Positions 1 to 7,055 of a stretch of DNA of 38,508 bases are shown here, one piece after another. Within the stretch, counting starts at the first letter, position 1. Each line of letters begins with the position of its first letter. A program made the translations under genes and the position numbers. The notes below the pieces were generated by a model. It ran no database searches. It worked only from the letters and a program-made list of their open reading frames with translations, and was not told the DNA's origin. The stretch comes from Caryophanales bacterium. GTDB taxonomy: Bacteria; Bacillota_I; Bacilli_A; Izemoplasmatales; UBA1188. The stretch is taken from contig JAEEXP010000010.1 of NCBI GenBank assembly GCA_016287865.1, forward strand, positions 1-38,508, given 5' to 3'.

Positions 1-150
1 ACTGATGAAGACCCATCAAAACTATCAAAGAATTTAAGATCTCTCACAAGAAAGATTAGAGAGTTTATTGATTACTTAAAGAATAGAAATGACTATGATA
101 CTGTATTCACTCATTTAGGTGATGGTATGAGCGTTTCAAAGAGGAAATAA
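1..150 (+). CDS. trmR: tRNA 5-hydroxyuridine methyltransferase TrmR, C-terminal end (partial)
   Basis: The first 49 codons are open in frame 1 and end in TAA at 148-150, so this is the tail of a gene that starts upstream of the window. The tail has a basic helix (KNLRSLTRKIREFIDYLKN) and ends in a THLGDGMSVSKRK-like strand, which fits the last beta-strand of small SAM-dependent O-methyltransferases of the YrrM/TrmR type. Identity rests mostly on context: in B. subtilis yrrM directly precedes yrrN-yrrO-udk-greA, the order seen here. TrmR methylates ho5U34 of tRNA to mo5U34, using the product of the next two genes. The stop codon overlaps the ATG of the next gene by one base, so translation is probably coupled. 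The catalytic part is outside the window. Confidence 0.75.
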   Translation, partial: TDEDPSKLSKNLRSLTRKIREFIDYLKNRNDYDTVFTHLGDGMSVSKRK

Positions 151-995
151 TGATATTAAGCGAACTTAAATCTATTAAGGAATCAAATCTTAATATGGCT
201 GATGGATACATTCTAAATGTATCTCATTTAAGTTCGCCTTCAGATATCACTATGTCTATTAGTGAAGTTAATGAAGTAGTTAAGGCTACTTCTAAACCAG
301 TATTTTTAAAGTTAAATCTTCTTTATATGGATAAAGACTATTCATCACTTGAAGAAGTATTTAAAAATGTTAAAGGAATTAAGGGAATAATATTCCAAGA
401 CTTTGGTTTAATTCCTTTAAAGAATAAATATAATAAAGACTTAGTAATGATTTATGATTCATCTAACTTCATTACTACTAGTCTTGATTATTTATACTTT
501 GAAAATAGTGGTGTAGATACTCTAACTTTATCAAATACTCTAACTTTAAAAGAATTAGATAGCGTAATTAATACTCCATATAGTTACGCATCTCATGTGT
601 ATGGTTACCAAGAAATGTTTTATTCTTATAGGAAGCATTTCTCAAACTATTCAAAAGAATATGGATTTAAAGATTTAAAGAATAAATATAATATCTCGCT
701 AAAAGAAGAAACTCGTGATCAACTCTTTAAGACAGTTGAAGATCTAAATGGTTTTTATATCTTTAGAGATAAATTAATAAATGTCTATGATTTTATGGAT
801 CACTTTAAAAAGTGTGATTATTTAATCTTAGATAGACTATTTATCAGTGATGAAGAATATTTAGACACAGTTAAGTTATATAAGGGAATAATGAAAAGAA
901 GTGAATATGTATCTAAATATAATGCACAATTCGATACTGGATTCTTATTTAAGAATGTCGGTAAGTTATTTGAGGTGAAGGCAAATGAAGACTGA
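150..995 (+). CDS. trhP1: U32-family protein, TrhP1-like tRNA hydroxylation subunit
   Basis: This 281-aa protein belongs to the peptidase U32-like family and sits where B. subtilis has yrrN. YrrN (TrhP1) and YrrO (TrhP2) act together in prephenate-dependent hydroxylation of U34 in tRNA. The sequence looks like a TIM-barrel half (alternating strands such as KPVFLKLNLLY, IKGIIFQDFG, KDLVMIYDSS) and has a single cysteine (in KKCDYLILDRL). It therefore cannot carry the cysteine-ligated Fe-S cluster of the catalytic U32 partner and is probably the non-catalytic subunit. The start codon overlaps the stop of the upstream methyltransferase, and the 3' end overlaps the next gene by 11 bases, both signs of coupling. 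Length is somewhat below the roughly 300 aa of B. subtilis YrrN. Confidence 0.8.
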   Translation: MILSELKSIKESNLNMADGYILNVSHLSSPSDITMSISEVNEVVKATSKPVFLKLNLLYMDKDYSSLEEVFKNVKGIKGIIFQDFGLIPLKNKYNKDLVMIYDSSNFITTSLDYLYFENSGVDTLTLSNTLTLKELDSVINTPYSYASHVYGYQEMFYSYRKHFSNYSKEYGFKDLKNKYNISLKEETRDQLFKTVEDLNGFYIFRDKLINVYDFMDHFKKCDYLILDRLFISDEEYLDTVKLYKGIMKRSEYVSKYNAQFDTGFLFKNVGKLFEVKANED

Positions 996-2166
996 GTTAT
1001 TAATGCCTGCGGGTAACCTTGAAAAACTAAAATATTCTTTAATGTATGGCGCAGATGCGGTATATATTGGTGGTAAAGTTTTATCCCTTAGAGCTCAAGC
1101 TTCAAACTTTACAATCGATGACATTAAAGAAGGAGTAGAATTCGCTCATTTATTAAATAAAAAGGTATATGTCACAGTAAACGTTATACCTAGAGAAAGT
1201 GAAAAAGACTTAATTAAAGATTATTTAGAATCATTAGAAAGAATTCATGTGGATGGAATAATTGTATCTAGTCCAGCGATACTTTATATGGCTAGAACTT
1301 ATACAAATATTCATGTATCTATCTCAACTCAAGCATCAGTAACTAATTTAAGCGCCATTAAATTCTATTCATCTCTAGGCGCAAATAGAGTGGTTCTCGC
1401 AAGAGAATTATCAATTGATGAGATAAAATACATCAAAGAAAACACAGACACTGAAATTGAAGTATTTATCCATGGCGGTATGTGTAGTGGTTTTAGTGGA
1501 AGATGTACATTATCTAACTATATGAGTAAGCGTGATGCGAATGGTGGAGGATGTGCCCATTCTTGTAGATGGAGCTATGACATCTATGAAGATGATAAAA
1601 AGATTAATACTGAAACATTCAAAATTGGCTCTAAAGACTTATGCGCCATATCATACATTAAAGATATGATTGATGCGGGAGTTGATAGTCTTAAAGTTGA
1701 AGGAAGAATGAAATCAATCTCTTATGTTTCAACTATTGCTTATACTTATAGAACCTTAATTGATGATATCTATAATAACGATATTAAAGATAATGAATAT
1801 TATCTTGATCTTATGGGTGAACAAGTTAATAGATGTGCATCTGATGGTTTCTTAAGTGGTCATATTTCTAATGAACAAACCTTATATTCTAAATAATCAA
1901 GTGAAGCTACTCAAGCATTCTATGGAATAGTTCTTGATTATAATAAGGAGAAATCTCAAGCTTTACTTGAAGTTAGAAACTTCTTTAAAGTAGGAGAAAA
2001 GGTAGAAATATTATCCCCTGGAAAACCAATAAGAGTAAGTACTATTGAATATATTATTAATAGCGACGGTGTGATGGTTAATGAAGCTACTCATGCCCTT
2101 GAGAAAGTTACTATTAATTCAGATATAGAATTAAATAAACACGACATAATAAGGAGACTAAAATGA
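985..2166 (+). pseudogene. trhP2: TrhP2-like U32 tRNA hydroxylase interrupted by an in-frame TAA
   Basis: The reading frame from ATG 985 encodes a U32-family protein with the signature EVFIHGGMC (residues 159-167). Cysteines C167, C174, C190/C194 and C220 fit the Fe-S ligands of TrhP/YegQ-type enzymes. A TAA at 1894-1896 stops it at 303 aa. The same frame stays open for another 89 codons to a TGA at 2164-2166, which overlaps the udk ATG. This downstream part (ATQAFYGIVLDYNKE..., KVGEKVEILSPGKP) reads as the C-terminal beta-barrel domain typical of the family. A single C-to-T change of a CAA Gln codon would create the stop. The 303-aa product may keep the barrel and cluster but loses the C-terminal domain. 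Alternatives are a sequencing error, stop readthrough, or tolerance of the truncation. The family usually has about 400-420 aa, close to the 393 codons of the whole frame. Confidence 0.85.
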
Positions 2167-2786
2167 AAGTTGTAGTAATTAGCGTAGCTGGTGGTTCAGG
2201 CAGTGGAAAGACTACTGTTGTAGACAAGATTATCAAATCATTCAAGAAAAGAGAGGTAAGAGTACTTAGATTAGACGACTATTATAAGTATTCACCACTT
2301 CCATTTGAAGAGAGAATAAAAATCAACTATGACCATCCACAATCATTAGATTTTGATTTATTTGTTGAACAAATCCATGAACTATGTGATGGTAAAGCTA
2401 TTGAAAAACCTCTTTATGATTATATAGATCATCAAAGAAAAACTGAGACTGAAGAAATAGAACCTTCAAAGATTTTAATCTTAGAAGGAATCCTCGTTAT
2501 GAGTGATGAAAGAGTAAGAAATCTTTCAGATATTAAAGTATACGTTGATACAGATGCTGACTTAAGATTTATAAGAAGAATGTTAAGAGATACTAAAGAA
2601 AGAGGCAGATCTGTTGATAGCGTAGTGAATCAATATTTAAAGACAGTTAAACCAATGCATGAAGCATTTGTTGAACCAACTAAAAAATATGCGGATATTA
2701 TTATCCCAAACGATTATTCTCATGATGTAGCTGTTAATATGATGATAGCTAAAATTCATGAGATATTAGAAGATAAAAACCAATAG
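2163..2786 (+). CDS. udk: Uridine kinase
   Basis: A 207-aa P-loop kinase that phosphorylates uridine and cytidine to UMP and CMP in pyrimidine salvage. The Walker A motif GGSGSGKT is at residues 10-17. It is followed by the LDDYYK segment and the DHPQSLDFDLF stretch typical of bacterial Udk (nucleoside binding), then a lid region with RRMLRDTKERGRS. Length equals the usual 205-215 aa. The ATG overlaps the TGA that ends the extended trhP2 frame, with AAGGAG a few bases upstream (2151-2156), so it belongs to the trmR-trhP1-trhP2 operon as in Bacillus. A separate promoter for the next gene lies directly behind its stop codon. Confidence 0.95.
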   Translation: MKVVVISVAGGSGSGKTTVVDKIIKSFKKREVRVLRLDDYYKYSPLPFEERIKINYDHPQSLDFDLFVEQIHELCDGKAIEKPLYDYIDHQRKTETEEIEPSKILILEGILVMSDERVRNLSDIKVYVDTDADLRFIRRMLRDTKERGRSVDSVVNQYLKTVKPMHEAFVEPTKKYADIIIPNDYSHDVAVNMMIAKIHEILEDKNQ

Positions 2787-2787
2787 G

Positions 2788-2816
2788 TTGAAAAAACTTA
2801 TAATAAGTATTATAAT
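2788..2816 (+). promoter_or_regulatory. Sigma-A type promoter of greA
   Basis: TTGAAA at 2788-2793 and a perfect TATAAT at 2811-2816 are separated by exactly 17 bases, two bases after the udk stop codon. The predicted start lies near 2823, 20-25 bases upstream of the greA ATG with a TAGGAG ribosome site between. greA and mtnN can thus be transcribed independently of the tRNA-modification genes. Confidence 0.75.
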
Positions 2817-2845
2817 AACCATTAAAAAAATATAGGAGAAGTACA

Positions 2846-3301
2846 ATGGCAGCAAAGAAAATATATAGATTAACTCAAGAAGAAGTTAATAATTTTAAAA
2901 ATGAACTTGAACATTTAATCAACGTTGAACGTCCTGCAAATATTCAAGCATTACAAGAAGCTAGAGCTTTAGGTGACTTATCTGAAAACTCAGATTATGA
3001 TTACGCTAAGAGTGAACAAGCTCGTATTGAAGAAAGAATTCAAGAATTAAAGATTTTAACTGAACCAGATAACTATGAAATCGTTGAATCTAAGATTATC
3101 AGAGTTGAATTCGTTGAACTCGGTAAGGTTAGAGAATTTACAATCGGTGGTGATAAAGGTAGTGATGTTTTAAACAATAAGATTTCTATGGATTCACCTC
3201 TTGCGGTTGCAGTTAAAGATAAAGTTCCTGGAGATGTAGTATCTTACTACTCTGAATCAGGTAAAAAAGTAACTGTAAAGTTACTCGATAACGCTAAATA
3301 G
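2846..3301 (+). CDS. greA: Transcription elongation factor GreA
   Basis: A 151-aa protein with the two GreA parts: an N-terminal antiparallel coiled coil and a C-terminal FKBP-like globular domain (from about residue 80). The coiled-coil tip carries ARALGDLSENSDYDYAK, with the conserved acidic residues (D and E of GDLSEN) that reach the RNA polymerase active site and stimulate cleavage of backtracked RNA. Length is close to the usual 157 aa. It starts at ATG 2846 behind ATAGGAG and has its own promoter. The downstream mtnN starts two bases after the stop codon, so the two are one transcription unit. Its position after udk matches Bacillus. Confidence 0.95.
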   Translation: MAAKKIYRLTQEEVNNFKNELEHLINVERPANIQALQEARALGDLSENSDYDYAKSEQARIEERIQELKILTEPDNYEIVESKIIRVEFVELGKVREFTIGGDKGSDVLNNKISMDSPLAVAVKDKVPGDVVSYYSESGKKVTVKLLDNAK

Positions 3302-3302
3302 T

Positions 3303-3968
3303 ATGTTTGTCGCATTTGTTGGAGCGATGGATGTTGAAATAGAGTATATCTTAAAAGCTCTATCAAACATTAAAAAAGAAGAATATAGAGGCTATACATT
3401 CTATCTAGGTGATAGAGGAAATAATAAAGTAGTAGTCACAAGATCAGGTGTTGGAAAAGTTAATATGGCAGTAGCCCTTACAATCCTTCTTGATAAGTAT
3501 CATGTTGATTACGTTATTAATTCTGGTATAGCTGGATCTTATAACTCTAAGATTGGTTCTACATCAATTAGTACAGAAGTAGCTTACTATGACTTTATAA
3601 TCCCTGGATATGGTTTTGGAGTTCCAAGACAACCGAATCCATATAAACCATCAGATGATATCGTTAAAGCCGCAAAAGAAATCTATAAAGATGATAAAAA
3701 CATTCAATTTGGAAAGATTATCTCTGGAGATAGATTTGTGACTGATATTAAAGATTTTGATGAATACGATTATAAAAATAGTGTTGCAGTAGATATGGAA
3801 TCTGCGAGTGTAGCTCAAGTATGTTATCTATTCTCAACTGATTTTCTAATTATTAGAAATGTTTCAGATAATCTATCAGCAAAAGAATATAACGCTAACG
3901 AAAGCACAGAACCAGATAACTGCGCTAAAATAGCTTTAAAGTTTATCGATAATTATAATAAGTATTAA
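3303..3968 (+). CDS. mtnN: 5'-methylthioadenosine/S-adenosylhomocysteine nucleosidase
   Basis: A 221-aa nucleoside phosphorylase-fold hydrolase that removes adenine from MTA, SAH and 5'-deoxyadenosine, recycling the by-products of SAM-using enzymes such as the methyltransferase at the start of the window. The N-terminal FVGAMDVEIEYI places a Glu at residue 12, the position of the catalytic Glu in E. coli MtnN. VDMESA (163-168) supplies the ribose-binding Met/Glu, and RNVSDN places the adenine-binding Asp at 189. SGIAGS (74-79) fits the glycine-rich loop. It is translated right after greA without an independent strong ribosome site, so coupling is likely. A terminator overlaps the end of the gene. 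Confidence 0.93.
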   Translation: MFVAFVGAMDVEIEYILKALSNIKKEEYRGYTFYLGDRGNNKVVVTRSGVGKVNMAVALTILLDKYHVDYVINSGIAGSYNSKIGSTSISTEVAYYDFIIPGYGFGVPRQPNPYKPSDDIVKAAKEIYKDDKNIQFGKIISGDRFVTDIKDFDEYDYKNSVAVDMESASVAQVCYLFSTDFLIIRNVSDNLSAKEYNANESTEPDNCAKIALKFIDNYNKY

Positions 3969-3998
3969 AAAAAGAAATCCGAGTGGATTTCTTTTTTA
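3967..3998 (+). terminator. Intrinsic terminator after mtnN
   Basis: Inverted repeat AAAGAAATCC (3971-3980) / GGATTTCTTT (3985-3994) around a GAGT loop, continued by flanking A and T tracts so that the stem can extend to about 13 bp. It closes the greA-mtnN unit and marks the left edge of the accessory cassette. Confidence 0.85.
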
Positions 3999-4074
3999 TT
4001 GAAAATTAAATTTAATAATTTTAGGAATATTTAACGTTTAATGTAAGTAATTATAGTAAAATAATTATTTTATT

Positions 4075-4103
4075 TTGTAATTTTAAAGAAAAACTGATAT
4101 AAT
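4075..4103 (+). promoter_or_regulatory. Promoter of the ADP-ribosyltransferase cassette
   Basis: TTGTAA at 4075-4080 and a perfect TATAAT at 4098-4103 with a 17-base spacer. The predicted transcription start is about 4110. That excludes an ATG at 4108 as the start of the first gene and supports the ATG at 4123 behind AGAGG (4111-4115). No other promoter of similar quality is visible before 6316, so the whole cassette is probably one transcript. Confidence 0.75.
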
Positions 4104-4122
4104 AAAGATGAGAGGTATTAAG

Positions 4123-5103
4123 ATGAATAAATACGTTAATATTTACAACTCATTAGATTTTAATAGACTTGCTAATATTATATACAAATATGGTAAAAAG
4201 ATTCAAGAATATAAAGATTGTCTTGATAATAGTCAATTGTCTGATAAGAACAAAAAGATTATCATTTTATATAGAGAATCTTTGTATTATATGCCCGGCT
4301 GTTTTGAAAGTAATTATGCAATAAATATATCTTCAAACTTTTTAAATACGATTAATTACTGTGCAGGATATTTAACAGAAAACTGTTTAAGCATTGAATT
4401 ACTTGAAAAAATAATTGAAAAAATGACTGAAAAAAAAGTGCAGTCAAAAAAACCAAGTATAAGTTTGGCAAAATGGAAAATTGCCGAATTAAAGGAATTA
4501 TTTGATTTTTTAAACGAAAATCAAAAAGAAGAAATACCAGTCATAAAACTAATTATTTTTTATTATTATTTTTTAAAAAATGAGCCTATTGGCAAATATA
4601 ATTTTGAAAGAATTAATTACGCCGTTGCTATAGCTAATATAATATCGATTTTATTATATGAATTTGTTTTTGATGACAAGATTATTATTTCTTTAGGAAA
4701 GACGTTTGTTAATAACACAAATAAAATATTTTCAATAATAAATGAAGAAGTTGATATTAACACAGAACAGTTGATATCTTTGATAGAAATGGTTATAAGT
4801 ACCATTGATACAAATATTAAAAGATTTAGGCTGATAGATAGTAATATTAATGAAATAGCAAATGATGTTTCCATTTCGAAAGATAATTGTGTTAAACTAA
4901 TCAATCTGCTTTTTAGTAAATTATCTTTTACAAGCGAAGATATATGCAATGGGTTGAATGTTAAAAATCCAACCGCAAATCAATATATAAGAAAATTATT
5001 AGATTATAGGATTATTTCAGTGTTGGATGAAAAAAGACAAAGAGGTAAAGAATATTTATCTTTTGTAAATATAAAATTAGAAAAGGGGGATGAATATGAT
5101 TAG
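4123..5103 (+). CDS. Degenerate Fic-like protein with C-terminal winged helix (unknown function)
   Basis: I do not recognise this 326-aa protein with certainty. Its architecture resembles Fic-family proteins. Residues 120-180 form a helical stretch (AELKELFDFLNEN...IPVIKLIIFYYYFLKNEPIG) like the helices that lead into the Fic motif. Where HPFxxGNGR would be expected there is EPIGKYNFERIN, so the catalytic His and the Gly-Asn-Gly-Arg loop are absent and AMPylation is not expected. Residues 268-312 (FTSEDICNGLNVKNPTANQYIRKLL...KRQRGKEYLSF) are a convincing winged helix, as found at the C-terminus of many Fic proteins. The start at 4123 is set by the promoter and the AGAGG site. It is first in a cassette with an ADP-ribosyltransferase and could be its regulator or antitoxin. 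Codon use is more A-rich than the flanks, hinting at acquisition. The Fic assignment is tentative. Confidence 0.5.
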   Translation: MNKYVNIYNSLDFNRLANIIYKYGKKIQEYKDCLDNSQLSDKNKKIIILYRESLYYMPGCFESNYAINISSNFLNTINYCAGYLTENCLSIELLEKIIEKMTEKKVQSKKPSISLAKWKIAELKELFDFLNENQKEEIPVIKLIIFYYYFLKNEPIGKYNFERINYAVAIANIISILLYEFVFDDKIIISLGKTFVNNTNKIFSIINEEVDINTEQLISLIEMVISTIDTNIKRFRLIDSNINEIANDVSISKDNCVKLINLLFSKLSFTSEDICNGLNVKNPTANQYIRKLLDYRIISVLDEKRQRGKEYLSFVNIKLEKGDEYD

Positions 5104-5233
5104 AAATAAAAAAGTCAGCACGGGCATGCTGACTAGAGAATCTACTAAAGATCCTGAACAAATTGATTGTAGATTCTCCAAACAAAAATGTCAATATCTT
5201 TTTAAAGGAGAATTAATATATGCAAGAAGTTAA
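5096..5233 (+). CDS. Possible 45-aa leader or small protein
   Basis: A 45-codon frame starts at ATG 5096, five bases after a strong AAAGGGGG site (5083-5090), and ends at TAA 5231-5233. It overlaps the last codons of the upstream gene and the first codons of the ADP-ribosyltransferase. The product would be basic with two cysteines (MIRNKKVSTGMLTREST... CRFSKQKCQYLF). It covers two perfect hairpins, so it could be a regulatory leader peptide whose translation melts them. It could also be accidental, since the good ribosome site lies inside the upstream coding end. No homology recognised. Confidence 0.35.
   Translation: MIRNKKVSTGMLTRESTKDPEQIDCRFSKQKCQYLFKGELIYARS
5114..5178 (+). other. Two perfect RNA hairpins between regulator and toxin genes
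   Basis: Hairpin 1: GTCAGCA (5114-5120) / TGCTGAC (5127-5133), loop CGGGCA. Hairpin 2: GAGAATCTAC (5136-5145) / GTAGATTCTC (5169-5178), 23-base loop. Both stems are perfect, stacked two bases apart, and GC-richer than the surroundings. No T-tract follows, so this is not an ordinary terminator. They lie about 25 bases before the AAAGGAG site of the ADP-ribosyltransferase. Possible roles are translational control, mRNA processing, or an operator for the winged-helix protein. Confidence 0.7.
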
Positions 5234-6035
5234 AAATGAAATAATAGATTCTGGCGTAGATAATAATAATGATGGTCATTGTGATTTATGTGGGGAATTT
5301 GTTGACGATGGTGGAAAACACAAACCAAGAATAAAAGAAGCAAACAAAATATATGTAGATTCATTTGCCAGTGATACTGATCAATTTAATATTGAGTTAT
5401 TTATTAAAGACTACTATTCAAAGGATATTCCATATTTTGATTATGAAATAAACAGAAACTATAAAGAGCGATATAAATTGATTAAGAATTACACAAAGAA
5501 TGATGTTAATGATCCGTTTGGTTGTAAAGCAATCAACCAGTTCTTAAGGAATGATATTCTTGAAGATAAAAGAAATATAACTAAAATGATTGAAATAATC
5601 AATGAAATGGATGAAACAATATCACGCTTTATTGTGAAAAAGCCACTTTGTACAAATAGAGGAATGACTTTTAATAATTTGGATAATCCTTTTATAAAAA
5701 CATTAAATAATGCATACATCAGGCTAAACATATTGAAAGAGGATTATTATTTATTTCGCGATAATGGTTATGTTAGTACTTCTAGAAGTAAAGAATATGC
5801 AAAAACATTTGCGGTGCCAAAAGAAAATGATAAAGCTGTTTGTTTGTTTAGATATTTGATCCCAACTGGTTCTAAAGCAATGCCGTTATCTACAATGTAT
5901 GATACGACAATGAGTGATATTGAAAAAGAAGTACTTTTAGAGTCCGGTAACGATTATAAAATCATTGAGATTGATAAAAAAACAATAAATGGTATTATTT
6001 ATTATGAAGGAATTATTGAATTAGTGAGGAGATAA
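5220..6035 (+). CDS. ADP-ribosyltransferase (R-S-E class exoenzyme-like toxin domain)
   Basis: A 271-aa protein whose C-terminal two thirds read as an ADP-ribosyltransferase of the C2/C3/VIP2-like (ADPrib_exo_Tox) class. The Arg of the first motif is R147 in CTNRGM; the STS motif is at 186-188 in GYVSTSRSKEYAKTF; the catalytic ExE is E235-K-E237 in DIEKEVLLESGNDYKII. All three parts of the NAD-binding and transfer site are therefore present. ExE is typical of arginine-directed or C3-like enzymes; the target cannot be read from sequence. The N-terminus has no signal peptide. It carries DNNNDGHCDLCG (residues 14-25), a DxNxDGxxD calcium-loop pattern with a C-x2-C pair, normally seen in extracellular proteins of gut Firmicutes. 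Start ATG 5220 follows AAAGGAG with good spacing. It is third in a cassette with a winged-helix protein and a 92-aa gene, an arrangement that suggests a toxin with its controllers. Confidence 0.85.
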   Translation: MQEVKNEIIDSGVDNNNDGHCDLCGEFVDDGGKHKPRIKEANKIYVDSFASDTDQFNIELFIKDYYSKDIPYFDYEINRNYKERYKLIKNYTKNDVNDPFGCKAINQFLRNDILEDKRNITKMIEIINEMDETISRFIVKKPLCTNRGMTFNNLDNPFIKTLNNAYIRLNILKEDYYLFRDNGYVSTSRSKEYAKTFAVPKENDKAVCLFRYLIPTGSKAMPLSTMYDTTMSDIEKEVLLESGNDYKIIEIDKKTINGIIYYEGIIELVRR

Positions 6036-6037
6036 AA

Positions 6038-6316
6038 ATGAAGATTAAAGTATTAGAAACATGGAATAAGATATTACATTCAGACATTATTGATAGAATT
6101 AATCGAGATGATGCAAGTATTTCATATCAAGAGTTATACTTATATGTATTGATTAGAGGATTATCAACTACCGCTTCACCAACAGACGAAATCGACCCTG
6201 ATAATATTTATAAAGAATATCCTGGAATAAAATTTATAGACGAAACGTGGAATAATCTACGAGCATCAAAATATAACAATAAAACATTTAATAAACCGTG
6301 GGATAAGGTATTTTAA
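6038..6316 (+). CDS. Small protein of unknown function, candidate immunity protein
   Basis: A 92-aa protein, roughly charge-neutral, with no signal peptide, membrane segment or motif that I recognise. It has Trp-containing ends (VLETWNKIL near the start, NKPWDKVF at the end) and a predicted helix SYQELYLYVLIRGL. ATG 6038 lies two bases after the TAA of the ADP-ribosyltransferase, behind GAGGAG (6026-6031), so the two are translationally linked. A terminator follows immediately. Its size, position and linkage are what one expects of an antitoxin or immunity partner, but that is inference from context only. Confidence 0.65.
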   Translation: MKIKVLETWNKILHSDIIDRINRDDASISYQELYLYVLIRGLSTTASPTDEIDPDNIYKEYPGIKFIDETWNNLRASKYNNKTFNKPWDKVF

Positions 6317-6319
6317 TTA

Positions 6320-6353
6320 AAAAAGGTTTCTCAATTAGTTGAGGAACCTTTTT
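6320..6353. terminator. Bidirectional terminator between cassette and ktrA
   Basis: A 15-bp stem, AAAAAGGTTTCTCAA (6320-6334) / TTGAGGAACCTTTTT (6339-6353), loop TTAG, with one G-U pair. A tracts on one side and T tracts on the other let it stop the cassette transcript from the left and the ktrBA transcript from the right. It forms the right edge of the accessory cassette. Confidence 0.85.
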
Positions 6354-6361
6354 ATTATTCA

Positions 6362-7051
6362 TTATTTTTTAGCTTGAGCTTTTTCTTTCTTTTGAATTGT
6401 TTTATTCTTATCTTTCTCAATCTTTAAAGCAGAAGAAGCTTTACCGAATAGATAGATATGATCTTCTTTATAGAAAGTATAATCAGCAGTTGGAAGGTTG
6501 ATGATACCATTATTCTTAATCGCAATGATGTTTACATCAAATTTTCTTCTAATATCAAGTTCCTTGATAGAGTATCCTACCCATGTTTCAGGAATTTGAA
6601 TTTCATACATACTGTATTCATCAGTGAGTTGAATATAATCAAAGATGTTAGAAGCATTAACTTTAATTGCGATTCTTTCAGCGATATCCTTTTCAGGATA
6701 TACAGTTTCATCAGCACCAGCCATTTTTAAGAACTTAGCTTGAATTTCAGATGCTGCCTTTGAAATTATATATTTGCATCCAAGTTCTTTTAAATGAGAA
6801 GTAATTTCTAGAGATGCTTGGAAGTTCTGACCGATTGCAACAATTACAATATCAAAGTTTTTAGCTCCAAGTTCTTTTAGAGTTTGCTTCTGCATACAGT
6901 CTCCAACGTAAGCATTAGTAAATTCTGTAGATAATAGATTTACAACTTCACTATTAGAGTCAATTATACAAACTTCATTTTTTAAACTAACTAATTTTCT
7001 AGCGAGATGTTTACCAAACTCACCTAAACCAATAATTAATACGTTTTTCAT
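6362..7051 (-). CDS. ktrA: Potassium uptake regulatory subunit KtrA (RCK protein)
   Basis: A 229-aa cytosolic gating ring subunit of the Ktr potassium transporter. The N-terminal RCK_N Rossmann fold has GLGEFG (residues 8-13) and the acidic strand end CIIDSN, for NAD(H)/ATP/ADP binding. The C-terminal RCK_C (TrkA_C) domain from about residue 135 (YEIQIPETWVGYSIKELDIRRKFDVNIIAI) is where c-di-AMP binds in B. subtilis KtrA. A lysine-rich tail (KKEKAQAKK) ends the protein. I chose ATG at 7051 because GTGGGG lies seven bases upstream; an in-frame ATG at 7066 would have no ribosome site. The gene is transcribed after ktrB, whose stop codon lies inside this ribosome site region, so the two subunits are made together. 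Confidence 0.92.
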   Translation of the reverse strand: MKNVLIIGLGEFGKHLARKLVSLKNEVCIIDSNSEVVNLLSTEFTNAYVGDCMQKQTLKELGAKNFDIVIVAIGQNFQASLEITSHLKELGCKYIISKAASEIQAKFLKMAGADETVYPEKDIAERIAIKVNASNIFDYIQLTDEYSMYEIQIPETWVGYSIKELDIRRKFDVNIIAIKNNGIINLPTADYTFYKEDHIYLFGKASSALKIEKDKNKTIQKKEKAQAKK

Positions 7052-7055
7052 ATGA

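Noticed and set aside
4108-4122. ATG 4108 as start of the first cassette gene
   Set aside because: It lies upstream of the transcription start predicted from TATAAT at 4098-4103 and would have no ribosome site.
5114-5178. Type III toxin-antitoxin RNA repeat array
   Set aside because: The two hairpins differ in sequence and length and are not tandem repeats; there is no terminator between them and the toxin gene.
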